Assembly: GCA_030532815.1 (NCBI GenBank)
Contig: JAUNKI010000007.1
Coordinates: 1 to 22,171 of the forward strand
Reading direction: 5' to 3'
DNA length: 22,171 bases
Origin: Leptotrichiaceae bacterium
Lineage (GTDB): Bacteria; Fusobacteriota; Fusobacteriia; Fusobacteriales; Leptotrichiaceae
Positions within the stretch are counted from its first letter, which is position 1, and every line of letters starts with the position of its first letter. Position numbers and translations under genes: made by a program. The notes beneath the pieces were generated by a model that made no database searches, was not told the origin of the DNA, and saw nothing but the letters and a program-made list of their open reading frames with translations. Positions 1 through 7,828 of the stretch are shown here, piece by piece.

Positions 1-41
1 ATTATAAATTTATTGAAATATAATTTAAAAGGAAGGATAAA

Positions 42-740
42 ATGTACAGAATAATATTGATAGACATTGACGATACATTATTTGATTATGCTCAGGCTGA
101 AAAATATGCCATAAAAAAAGTATTTGAAGATTTCGGATATTTTAATGATGCCAAAAATGAAAAAAAATATGAAAAAATAAAAAATGAATATAAAATTATA
201 AATGGAATGTTATGGAAAGAATTTGAAAAAGGAAATATAAAAAGTGATGAGCTGAAAGTAAAAAGATTTGAAATATTATTTGAAAAAATGAAATTGAATT
301 ATGATACAGCCGATTTTGCCAAACAGTATTTAAAGAGGTTAAGTGAAGGTACTTTTCTTTTTGATGAAAGCGAGGGACTGTGCAGGTATCTTTACGGAAA
401 ATATAAAATAGCCGTTATAACAAACGGAATGAAGGAAGTTCAATATTCGAGGGTGGAAAATTCAAAAATTGGAAAATATATAAGTAAAATAACAGTATCA
501 GATGATATAGGAATAAGTAAGCCTGATAAGGAAATTTTTGAGTATACGCTGAAGGAATTAGGGCATCAGAATAAAAGTGATGTTATAATGATAGGTGATT
601 CTCTTACAGCAGATATACAGGGAGGAATTAATTTCGGAATTGACACCTGCTGGGTAAATCTGAAAAACAAAAAGAAGGAAAAGGGAATTGAACCGAAATA
701 TACAGTTGAAAAACTGGAGGAATTATACGATATTCTGTAA
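42..740 (+). CDS. HAD-superfamily nucleotidase, YjjG-like
   Basis: A 232-aa soluble HAD hydrolase, probably a 5'-nucleotidase of the YjjG family, which dephosphorylates pyrimidine (including non-canonical) nucleoside monophosphates in the cytoplasm. All four HAD motifs are visible. Motif I is DIDDT with nucleophile Asp8 and acid/base Asp10; motif II is TNG at 127-129; motif III is Lys160 in SKPDKEIF; motif IV is GDS with Asp186 and a further Asp191. The stretch between motif I and about residue 110 is a helical cap of the C1 type. Length fits the family (about 225-235 aa). The start is supported by an AAGGAAGG Shine-Dalgarno just upstream. The stop lies 16 bp before the patatin gene, so the two may be co-transcribed, with no obvious functional link. 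The HAD hydrolase call is firm. The YjjG subfamily and substrate are inferred from overall similarity; other HAD-IA phosphatases cannot be excluded. Confidence 0.85.
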   Translation: MYRIILIDIDDTLFDYAQAEKYAIKKVFEDFGYFNDAKNEKKYEKIKNEYKIINGMLWKEFEKGNIKSDELKVKRFEILFEKMKLNYDTADFAKQYLKRLSEGTFLFDESEGLCRYLYGKYKIAVITNGMKEVQYSRVENSKIGKYISKITVSDDIGISKPDKEIFEYTLKELGHQNKSDVIMIGDSLTADIQGGINFGIDTCWVNLKNKKKEKGIEPKYTVEKLEELYDIL

Positions 741-756
741 AAAGGACTGATTAAAT

Positions 757-2970
757 ATGAAAAGAATGAGAAAAATAATGTATATGGTTTTTTTATTTAT
801 TTCAACAGCAAATTTAGGGATTTCAGAATATAAGGATACGGACAGGGGACAGAGGGAAAAAAAAGAAAATGCTGAAAATTATGAAAATAAGAATATAGGT
901 CTTGTGCTTAGCGGAGGTACGGCTCGAGGGCTTGTCCATATCGGAGTTTTAAAAGTACTTGAAGAGGAAAAAGTACCTGTTCAGTATGTTACCGGAACAA
1001 GCATGGGAAGCATTATAGGAGGAATGTACAGCATAGGCTATACTCCTGAAGAAATAGAAAAAATGGCTACTGAAATGGACTGGTTTTCCCTTTTCAGCGA
1101 CAAAATCGAAAGAAAAGATAAAGGAGCTTTGAGAAATTTAATAGAAGAAAGAAACTCGGCGGTATTACCTATGGAAAATTTTGCTCCTAAACTGCCGTCG
1201 GGAGTAGTGGGCGGAAAAACGGCAAGTGAGCAGCTGAACAGTATATTTTACGGAGTTGTGGATATAAATGATTTCCGTAAGTTTCCAAGAAAGTTTGCAG
1301 CAGTTGCTACGGATTTGGAAACAGGAGAAGGGGTAATGCTGGACAAAGGCTCTATTGCTACAGTAGTGAGATCGAGTTTATCTCTGCCTACAATTTTTTC
1401 TCCTGTGAGGGACGATAACAGACTTTACATAGACGGAGGAATAGTCAGAAATTTACCTGTTCAGGATATTAAAGTCCTGGGAGCTGACTATACAATAGGA
1501 GTAAATGTAGGAGAAGGATTTACAAAAAAGGATGAAGCAAAGCTGAATCTTATAGATGTCATGTCGGATACGGCAACTATTGCAGGAAGGCAGGAAGTGG
1601 AAAGACAGAAAAGAATGCTCGATTTGTATATGGCACCTGAACTTAAAAAAATAGAATCTTCAGATTTTAAGAAAATTAAGGAAATTATAGAGGCAGGAGA
1701 AAAAGTTGCTCGGGAAAATATAGAAGCTATAAGGAAATTAAGCAATCCTTCCATGTTCAATGAACTGGAGAAAAAAAGAAGAGAATTCAGAAACAGCTGG
1801 AAAGAAGAATATGAAATAAAAAAAATTGAAATATCAGGAAACAGAAAATACAAAAAGGAATATTTTGAAAAATTTTTACCTGATTTACCTAAAAAATTAA
1901 ATAAAAAATCAATGGAAGATATAGTAAATAAAATATATCAGAACGGAAATTTCACTACAGTGTATTATGAAGTGAAAAATGACAGTCTGAAATTATCTGT
2001 GCAGGAAAAGCCGTCAGATTATCTTACAATATCAGGTAACGTAAACAATGAAAGTCTGGCAGCTTTAGGTATAGGAGCACAAGGAAATAAAATTGTCAAT
2101 AATGTCAATGTCATATATTCATTAAACGGTATTGTGAACAATGAATACAGTCTGAACGGAGCCTTGTCGGCATTTATCGGAAAGGACTCCAAAACTCTTC
2201 TGCTTACAAGATTTGAGCATAAAAAAGATATTATAAAAAATCAGAATTATGAAGGAAGAAACTTTGAATATGAAAACAGAAAGTTAAAATTCAGCGGAGG
2301 AGTAGGTTTTGAAATAAAGAAAGATATGCTGTTTCTGCTAAGCGGAGGGTATCAGATATCCGATGTGAAAAAACATACGGACGAAAGAAGAAACGGAAAA
2401 GTGAGGTTTCCTTATTATGAGGCACTGTTTACTTATGATACAAGAGACTCAATAATATTTACGACAAAAGGAGTACATTTTACGGTAACGTATACTTTTA
2501 CTGATTCAAAAAATGCCGATTTTAAATCTGTCTATACAAAAGGAGAAATAAATATTCCTGTTACGGAAAAAGTAACGGTAACTCCGAGTATATCATATGT
2601 TTCAGTTAAAGGAGATAAAATCCCTGAAACATACCGTCCTAAACTGGGAGGAATAAAAACGTCCGATTATTCAATGGAATTTTCAGGACTGCCCCCTGAT
2701 AAAATGACAGGAAACAGTATATTTACGGGGAAAATGAAGCTCCAATATAATGTTTCAAAATATGTTTATGCAGATGTTTTCTATGCTTATGCAAATTTAT
2801 CCGATAAAAGTTTTTCTTTGGGGAAAATAAAGAAACGGAATTACGGATTGGGAATCGGAGTAAAAACTCCTTTAGGTCCGTGGTATTTGGGAATATCAAA
2901 AACTCCCGGAGAACATTTCAGATATTTTTTCAACTTTGGATATGATCCTAAAGGATTTGAGGATAATTAA
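757..2970 (+). CDS. Patatin-like phospholipase autotransporter, type Vd (FplA-like)
   Basis: A 737-aa secreted and surface-anchored phospholipase. The N-terminus (about residues 1-23) is a signal peptide. The patatin domain (about 46-240) has the glycine-rich oxyanion motif at 53-59, the nucleophile elbow GTSMGS with Ser82, and the catalytic dyad partner Asp226 in DGG. A POTRA-like segment (about 353-420) follows, and the rest (about 420-737) alternates like a 16-strand BamA/Omp85-type barrel, ending in an aromatic-rich strand. This order is the type Vd autotransporter layout of Pseudomonas PlpD and Fusobacterium FplA, where the barrel carries the lipase to the surface; FplA is a class A1 phospholipase. 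Size is close to those proteins. A weak AAAGGA ribosome site precedes the ATG. The gene stands at the end of a possible two-gene unit and a 523-bp non-coding gap follows. The family is clear; surface exposure and substrate are inferred. Confidence 0.92.
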   Translation: MKRMRKIMYMVFLFISTANLGISEYKDTDRGQREKKENAENYENKNIGLVLSGGTARGLVHIGVLKVLEEEKVPVQYVTGTSMGSIIGGMYSIGYTPEEIEKMATEMDWFSLFSDKIERKDKGALRNLIEERNSAVLPMENFAPKLPSGVVGGKTASEQLNSIFYGVVDINDFRKFPRKFAAVATDLETGEGVMLDKGSIATVVRSSLSLPTIFSPVRDDNRLYIDGGIVRNLPVQDIKVLGADYTIGVNVGEGFTKKDEAKLNLIDVMSDTATIAGRQEVERQKRMLDLYMAPELKKIESSDFKKIKEIIEAGEKVARENIEAIRKLSNPSMFNELEKKRREFRNSWKEEYEIKKIEISGNRKYKKEYFEKFLPDLPKKLNKKSMEDIVNKIYQNGNFTTVYYEVKNDSLKLSVQEKPSDYLTISGNVNNESLAALGIGAQGNKIVNNVNVIYSLNGIVNNEYSLNGALSAFIGKDSKTLLLTRFEHKKDIIKNQNYEGRNFEYENRKLKFSGGVGFEIKKDMLFLLSGGYQISDVKKHTDERRNGKVRFPYYEALFTYDTRDSIIFTTKGVHFTVTYTFTDSKNADFKSVYTKGEINIPVTEKVTVTPSISYVSVKGDKIPETYRPKLGGIKTSDYSMEFSGLPPDKMTGNSIFTGKMKLQYNVSKYVYADVFYAYANLSDKSFSLGKIKKRNYGLGIGVKTPLGPWYLGISKTPGEHFRYFFNFGYDPKGFEDN

Positions 2971-2996
2971 CGGAGTTTTATATTTTTTCGTAATTT

Positions 2997-3016
2997 TGAA
3001 TGTTTGGAAAAATTAA
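2997..3016 (+). repeat. 20-bp direct repeat, copy 1
   Basis: TGAATGTTTGGAAAAATTAA occurs here and again at 3291-3310. The two identical copies bracket MITE copy A and lie in the gap between the patatin and lipid kinase genes. Identity is read directly; why the sequence is duplicated is unknown. Confidence 0.8.
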
Positions 3017-3090
3017 AAAAAATAAAAGATGGCTTTGAATAAAAAATATAATAAGTCATAACTGCAGCAGGAATGTATAATGGAAATATT

Positions 3091-3244
3091 AGAGTGTGTC
3101 TAAAAATTCAAAATTTACAATATTTTCAATTTCTTTTTAACTTTTTAAACTAACAGAGTCATAATAAAATCGATATTCTGTTATTTACAGCTTTTAAAAT
3201 TTCCGTTAAAAATCATTTGTTTTGACAGTTTTCAGATACACCCT
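3091..3244 (-). mobile_element. 154-bp MITE-like repeat, copy A
   Basis: Non-coding element with imperfect terminal inverted repeats: AGAGTGTGTCTAAAA at 3091-3105 and TTTTCAGATACACCCT at 3229-3244. Its reverse complement aligns without gaps to 19765-19918, with 24 mismatches over 154 positions by hand count. The element is flanked by TA on both sides (TTAGAGTG...CACCCTAA), which would fit a TA-targeting transposase, but no clear longer target duplication is present. It contains no ORF, so it would have to be moved by an enzyme encoded elsewhere. Orientation is given as minus so that copy B is plus. Being a repeat is certain; being a MITE is inferred from size, ends and lack of coding capacity. 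Confidence 0.75.
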
Positions 3245-3290
3245 AAGTCAAAATCGATATTTAAATTATTTCGGTGAAAAAAATCGGGAA

Positions 3291-3310
3291 TGAATGTTTG
3301 GAAAAATTAA
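3291..3310 (+). repeat. 20-bp direct repeat, copy 2
   Basis: Second identical copy of the 2997-3016 sequence, 46 bp beyond the right end of MITE copy A. Between the element and this repeat lies a 29-bp stretch (3257-3285) that resembles 11849-11877 upstream of yihY. Confidence 0.8.
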
Positions 3311-3417
3311 TGTGTGAGGTGAGGAGCCTGTAATTTTTAGAAAATAGAGTGTTTTCAGGCATGAAATAATTTTAGTTGAAAATTTTTTGTTAAAACTTTT
3401 TAAACAATATAGGGAAA

Positions 3418-3478
3418 AATAGATGCTCGACAATAAAACAGGATTATACGTTATCCTTAAATTAACGTAAATCTATTT
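3418..3478 (+). promoter_or_regulatory. Structured leader before the lipid kinase gene
   Basis: Outer arms AAATAGAT (3418-3425) and ATCTATTT (3471-3478) are perfectly complementary and enclose a second pairing, ACGTTA (3448-3453) with TAACGT (3463-3468). A competing hairpin, AGGAT (3440-3444) with ATCCT (3453-3457), uses part of the same sequence, so the two inner folds exclude each other. The structure ends 5 bp before the AAGGGG ribosome site of the gene at 3494. It could be a DNA operator, an RNA switch or chance pairing in AT-rich sequence. No known riboswitch class was recognised, and no convincing promoter was found in the rest of this gap. Confidence 0.4.
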
Positions 3479-3493
3479 AATATAAGGGGAAAA

Positions 3494-4396
3494 ATGAAAA
3501 AATCTTTGCTTGTATATAATCCGAAATCGGGAAATTCGGATATAATATTGAATAATTTTGATCTGATTACGTCGAAATTTCTGGAAAAGGGAATTACACT
3601 TACTCTTTACAGTATAAGTACAAAATATGACAGATTGACGGAAATTCTGAAAGATAAAAAGTACGACATTCTTATACTGGCGGGAGGAGACGGAACGCTC
3701 AGCAGAAGTTTAAGTCAACTTTATAATGAAAACATCGAGTTTCCCGAAATTGCTATTTTTCCTACAGGAACGTCCAACGATTTGGCAAAGTCTTTAAATC
3801 TCGGAGATGATTTGGAAAAATGGATGGACAATATAGTAAACGGAAAGGCTGAATTTACGGATTTCGGACTGATAAATGACAGTACGGTATTTCTTTCTTC
3901 CTATGCAGGAGGACTTTTTACAAAAGTATCGTATAATACTGATAAAAACCTGAAAAAGGTTATAGGAAAAGCTGCTTATCATATAAGCGGGCTGGGAGAA
4001 CTTGCAAATATGAAGAAATTTGATTTGAACATAACCCTTGATACAGGAGAAACCGTATGTGAAAAGTCCGTACTGTATATGATTTTAAACGGAAAAAGCG
4101 TAGGAGGGTTTGACGGAATAATTGATAATGCCGATATGAGTGACGGAATAATGAATATTATAATAATAAAAAATATTGAAAATCCCTTTGATATACCTCA
4201 GATTTTCCTTGATCTGATTAATAATAAACTTATTAATTACGTTTATGTGAGAACTTTAACGGCAAAAAGCTGTATTGTTGAAAAAGTAAACGAGGAAATA
4301 GGTGTAAGTATAGACGGAGAAGAAGGAAAAAATGAAAAGGCTGAAATAAAGTTTATAGGAAATAGACTTAAAATTTTTAGAAAAGTAAAAATTTAA
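3494..4396 (+). CDS. Diacylglycerol/lipid kinase family protein (DagK/YegS-like)
   Basis: A 300-aa soluble, membrane-associating kinase of the DAGK catalytic family that phosphorylates lipid hydroxyls with ATP, most often diacylglycerol or a related lipid during phospholipid recycling. The N-terminal domain has NPKSG at 9-13, the nucleotide-binding GGDGT at 64-68, and FPTGTSNDLA at 89-98, a hallmark of the family. The C-terminal beta-rich lipid-binding domain includes an SIDGEEG stretch near the end, typical of these kinases. Length matches DagK and YegS (about 300 aa). The ATG follows a strong AAGGGG ribosome site. The gene stands alone, with a 523-bp gap upstream and 181 bp downstream, so it is probably a single-gene unit controlled by the structured leader. 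The exact lipid substrate cannot be read from the sequence. Confidence 0.88.
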   Translation: MKKSLLVYNPKSGNSDIILNNFDLITSKFLEKGITLTLYSISTKYDRLTEILKDKKYDILILAGGDGTLSRSLSQLYNENIEFPEIAIFPTGTSNDLAKSLNLGDDLEKWMDNIVNGKAEFTDFGLINDSTVFLSSYAGGLFTKVSYNTDKNLKKVIGKAAYHISGLGELANMKKFDLNITLDTGETVCEKSVLYMILNGKSVGGFDGIIDNADMSDGIMNIIIIKNIENPFDIPQIFLDLINNKLINYVYVRTLTAKSCIVEKVNEEIGVSIDGEEGKNEKAEIKFIGNRLKIFRKVKI

Positions 4397-4495
4397 AGAA
4401 TATTGATAAAATAAAGAATATTGAACAAAATATAAGTGTTGTAGGAGAATAAATTATAAATATGGGAAAAAATCAGATTTATTTATATTAAGCTA

Positions 4496-4535
4496 TTGAA
4501 AAAAATTGAAAATATGGTATAAATAAATATATAAT
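4496..4535 (+). promoter_or_regulatory. Promoter for the GH57-vWA gene pair
   Basis: TTGAAA occurs at 4496-4501 and at 4506-4511. The second is 18 bp from TATAAT (4530-4535). The first is 16 bp from TATAAA (4518-4523), which also carries an extended TGG. Either pair would start transcription about 35-50 bp before the ATG at 4578. The rest of the 181-bp gap holds only a 12-bp direct repeat, AAAGAATATTGA, at 4395-4406 and 4413-4424. Confidence 0.55.
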
Positions 4536-4577
4536 GTTTTTAAGTATGAAAGAAAATTCAAATGGAGGTTGTAAGTT

Positions 4578-6167
4578 ATGAAAGGATATTTAAGTTTTGT
4601 TTTACATGCACATTTACCTTATGTAAGGCACCCTGAACACAAAGAATTTTTAGAAGAGGACTGGCTGTTTGAAGCTATTACTGAAACGTATATTCCACTT
4701 CTGGAAATGTTTGAAAATTTGACGAAAGATAGTGTTCCGTGGAATCTCACAATGACTATGTCAGGAACTCTTGTAAATATGTTGAACGATGATTTATTAA
4801 GAAAAAGATATCTTGCTCATATGGATAAGCTGATTGAATTTTGTGAGCTCGAAATAGAAAGATTAAAAGAATATCCTGATATGCTCAAAGTGGCGGAACA
4901 TAACTTATGGTTCAATAAAAGAGCGAAAACTGTATATGAAGACAGGTATATGAAAGATCTAGTAGGAGCTTTCAGAAAATTTCAGAATCAGGGAAATCTT
5001 GAAATAATTCCTGTTACTGCAACACATGGATTTCTGCCGTTAATGAAAGATTATCCTGAAGCTGTAAATGCACAGGTTTACATGGCGAAGAAAGATTATA
5101 TAAAAAATTTTAATAGAGAACCTAAAGGTATATGGCTTGCAGAATGTGCATATTATCCCGAACAGGATAAATTCCTTGAAAAACATGGAATAAGATATTT
5201 TCTTGTAGATGCACATGGAATAATGCACAGTGATCCGAGACCTGTTTACGGCATTTATTCGCCTGTTTATACAAAAAACGGAGTAGCTGCATTTGCAAGG
5301 GATCTTGAATCTTCAGAACAAGTGTGGAGTTCAGAAGTAGGTTATCCAGGAGATGGTGTTTACAGGGAATTTCACAAAGATGCAGGATATGAACTCGATT
5401 ATGAATATGTAAAGCCGTATCTTCACAGTGACGGTGTAAGAAGAAATATGGGAATAAAGTATCATGCCATTACCGATAAAAAAGGCAGCTTTAAAGCATG
5501 TTATGATCCTGATGCAGCTTATGGAAGAGCAAAGGAACACGCATACAACTTTGTAAATAACAGGTCAAAACAGATAGAGTTTCTTGCGTCAAAAATGAAA
5601 CACCGTAAACCTATTGTTGTTTCTCCCTATGATGCAGAACTTTACGGACACTGGTGGTATGAAGGTCCGATTTTTCTGGAATGGGTGTTCAGAGCGGCAG
5701 CCAAGTCAAATTTTTCGACAATAACACCTTATCAATACTTGGAAAGATATCCGACTAATCAGATAGTTGATGTAAGTATGTCAAGCTGGGGTGCAAACGG
5801 ATATTACGATGTATGGATGGACGGCTCAAATGATTATGTTTACAGACATTTACATAAAGCTGCAAAAAAAATGATAGAACTGGCAAACGGCAGAGAGCCT
5901 GAAAATGAGCTGGAATACAGAGCATTAAATCAGGCGGCAAGGGAGCTGCTTATGGCACAGACTTCCTGTTGGGAGTTTATAATGTTTACGGGGACAATGG
6001 TCGGATATGCCCATAAAAAGATAAGTGACCATGTGCACAGACTGTTTAAAATATATGAAGATTTTAAAAACGGAATGCTTGATGAAAGCTGGATAAAAGA
6101 AATAGAATATAGGGATAATATATTTCCTGAAATAGAGTACAGAATGTACAGGACTGACAGGCTTTAG
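4578..6167 (+). CDS. GH57 1,4-alpha-glucan branching enzyme
   Basis: A 529-aa cytoplasmic glycoside hydrolase family 57 enzyme with a C-terminal DUF1957-type helical region, the layout of glycogen branching enzymes such as Thermococcus TK1436. It would cut alpha-1,4 chains and rejoin them as alpha-1,6 branches. The N-terminus has the family signature HAHLPYVRHPE. The nucleophile is Glu189 in GIWLAECAYYPEQ and the acid/base is Asp352 in SPYDAELYGHWWYEGP. Trp-rich C-terminal motifs (SSWGANGYYDVW, TSCWEFIMFTGTMVGYA) fit branching enzymes rather than GH57 amylases or 4-alpha-glucanotransferases. Length fits (about 520-560 aa). A GGAGG ribosome site precedes the start. No other glycogen gene is nearby; the next gene, 39 bp on, is a vWA lipoprotein, so co-transcription does not explain the role. 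Family is certain, branching activity likely. Confidence 0.9.
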   Translation: MKGYLSFVLHAHLPYVRHPEHKEFLEEDWLFEAITETYIPLLEMFENLTKDSVPWNLTMTMSGTLVNMLNDDLLRKRYLAHMDKLIEFCELEIERLKEYPDMLKVAEHNLWFNKRAKTVYEDRYMKDLVGAFRKFQNQGNLEIIPVTATHGFLPLMKDYPEAVNAQVYMAKKDYIKNFNREPKGIWLAECAYYPEQDKFLEKHGIRYFLVDAHGIMHSDPRPVYGIYSPVYTKNGVAAFARDLESSEQVWSSEVGYPGDGVYREFHKDAGYELDYEYVKPYLHSDGVRRNMGIKYHAITDKKGSFKACYDPDAAYGRAKEHAYNFVNNRSKQIEFLASKMKHRKPIVVSPYDAELYGHWWYEGPIFLEWVFRAAAKSNFSTITPYQYLERYPTNQIVDVSMSSWGANGYYDVWMDGSNDYVYRHLHKAAKKMIELANGREPENELEYRALNQAARELLMAQTSCWEFIMFTGTMVGYAHKKISDHVHRLFKIYEDFKNGMLDESWIKEIEYRDNIFPEIEYRMYRTDRL

Positions 6168-6206
6168 AGCCTTGAAAAATAAATAAAAATTTCTGAGAGG
6201 TTTAAT

Positions 6207-7607
6207 ATGAAACGGAAAAAATTGTATTTTATAATATATCTACTTTTAGTATTATGTGTAATTACTTGCGGGAAAAAAACGGCAGAAACCGAAAAAGGAG
6301 AAAAGAAGAACGGAGCTATCAAAAGTCTTTCAGAGGAAGAACTGCAAAATAAAAAGGGACTGTTTTCGGAACATCACCTACCTGTATATGATTATGAGAG
6401 TATAACCGAATATCCTAAAGGACTCCTTGCTCCGTCAGAAAATTCAGAATACAATAAATTCAGCTCAGAACATTTTGATGAAATAGAAAAATATCTGGAT
6501 CAGTTTGAAAAAACAGAAAATGCAAGTGATGAAAAAGTCGATAAAATATTTTCTCAGTTGCTTTATCTTTATGCTGCAGATTATAAAGGTGCAAAAGATT
6601 TGAAAGAATACGGATATATTATATTTAAAAAGGACGGCATAAATCCTGTTACGGGAACTCCTTTAATTGAAAATGCCGAGGTTAATATTGAAATAATCCT
6701 TGATGCAAGCGGAAGTATGGTAAAAAAAATCGGTGATAAAACGATGATGGATATTGCAAAGGAATCCATATATAAAATGCTGGAAACATTGCCTGAAAAT
6801 GTAAATGTAGGGCTGCGTGTATACGGTCATAAAGGAAATAATACCGTAGCAGAAAAGGAAATATCCTGTAAAAGTTCGGAACTTATAAGTCCTATTTCAA
6901 AGCTTGACAAATCAGGAATTAAGGAAAAGCTTTCTTCGATTTCGGCTTCAGGATGGACACCTATCGGAGAATCTATAAAGCTCGGAGCTGAAGATTTTCA
7001 GAAATTTCAGGATAATAAAAATCTGAATATACTGTATATTATAAGTGACGGTATTGAAACATGTGACGGTGATCCTGTACAGTCGGCAAAAAGTATAGAA
7101 AGTATGAATGTAAAACCTGTTATGGGAATTATAGGATTTAATGTTAATCCTTCACAGGAGTTGAATCTGAGAAATATAGCAAAAGCCGGAAACGGACATT
7201 ATGCAACTGCCGATACGGGAGAAGTTCTTATTAAGGAGCTGATGAAAGTACATGAAATTGCTATGAGTAAGTATGACTGGAAATCTTTGGATACGACTGA
7301 TATTCTGAGAGTTTCAAACAGACATACTTTTGAAGGGAATCTGATGCTTTCAAATAATATGGACTTTCTTATTTATCATGAAGTATTTACTTTTGAAGAT
7401 ATGGTCAGATATCTTGAAAGAACAGGTAAGATAGATTCCGTTACAAGAGAAAAACTTTTTAAAAGAATAAATGACAGAAAAAACAAACTTCATGAAATTA
7501 AGAAAGAAATGAAAAATAGAAGAGAAGCGGAAATAGAAAAAATTAAAGCTGAATATACAAAAAGAATCGGAGAAGAAGCATATGTTATACTGCCTGAAAT
7601 AAATTAG
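6207..7607 (+). CDS. von Willebrand factor A domain lipoprotein (YwmC/YwmD-like vWA)
   Basis: A 466-aa exported lipoprotein. The N-terminus has basic residues, a hydrophobic core and a lipobox ending in VITC with Cys21 as lipidation site. Residues about 158-350 form a vWA domain with the MIDAS motif DASGS (Asp166, Ser168, Ser170), a SGWTPIGES segment that supplies the MIDAS threonine, and an ISDGIETCDGDP segment with the further acidic ligand. The GLRVYGHKGNN stretch resembles Bacillus YwmC/YwmD-type vWA proteins. The part between the lipobox and vWA is acidic and unassigned, and the C-terminus (about 400-455) is a charged coiled coil. It probably binds a partner in a metal-dependent way on the inner or outer membrane face; the partner is unknown. 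The gene follows the GH57 enzyme by 39 bp with its own GAGAGG site. The domain is certain, the role is not. Confidence 0.85.
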   Translation: MKRKKLYFIIYLLLVLCVITCGKKTAETEKGEKKNGAIKSLSEEELQNKKGLFSEHHLPVYDYESITEYPKGLLAPSENSEYNKFSSEHFDEIEKYLDQFEKTENASDEKVDKIFSQLLYLYAADYKGAKDLKEYGYIIFKKDGINPVTGTPLIENAEVNIEIILDASGSMVKKIGDKTMMDIAKESIYKMLETLPENVNVGLRVYGHKGNNTVAEKEISCKSSELISPISKLDKSGIKEKLSSISASGWTPIGESIKLGAEDFQKFQDNKNLNILYIISDGIETCDGDPVQSAKSIESMNVKPVMGIIGFNVNPSQELNLRNIAKAGNGHYATADTGEVLIKELMKVHEIAMSKYDWKSLDTTDILRVSNRHTFEGNLMLSNNMDFLIYHEVFTFEDMVRYLERTGKIDSVTREKLFKRINDRKNKLHEIKKEMKNRREAEIEKIKAEYTKRIGEEAYVILPEIN

Positions 7608-7680
7608 AAAAATAGAGATAATGTGCTGTTAAAAAAGCGTTTGAAAATATTATCAATTTAAATTTTTTAAACTGAGAATT

Positions 7681-7757
7681 AATAATTTGCCTGTAAAAGT
7701 CAAAAACCTGTCTAAAGGTTCAATAGCGGATTTTTATTGAGCAAATTATTTTTTTTG
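7681..7757 (+). terminator. Terminator-like three-way hairpin after the vWA gene
   Basis: Perfect 10-bp arms AATAATTTGC (7681-7690) and GCAAATTATT (7741-7750) run straight into a T-run, as at an intrinsic terminator. The 50-nt loop contains two smaller hairpins, AACCT/AGGTT (7705-7709, 7716-7720) and CAATA/TATTG (7721-7725, 7735-7739), so the RNA could fold as a three-way junction. It lies 74 bp after the vWA stop and 72 bp before the next start. It could instead be a leader element of the downstream gene. Confidence 0.55.
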
Positions 7758-7828
7758 GAGAAGGTTTAGATTATAAAAAGTTTTACTATAAGAGTATGAT
7801 TTTTATTATGAAAGAAAGGTAAATTACA

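Noticed and set aside
3222..3250. Perfect TTGACA (3222-3227) in MITE copy A as a promoter
   Set aside because: The sequence 17 bp downstream (AAGTCA) is not a plausible -10 hexamer, and no alternative spacing works.
3081..3254. Target-site duplication longer than TA around MITE copy A
   Set aside because: Flanks beyond TA do not match, and copy B shows no duplication at all, so none can be claimed.
4395..4424. AAAGAATATTGA direct repeat as a CRISPR or iteron unit
   Set aside because: Only two copies, 18 bp apart, in AT-rich DNA; too few and too simple to support such a call.
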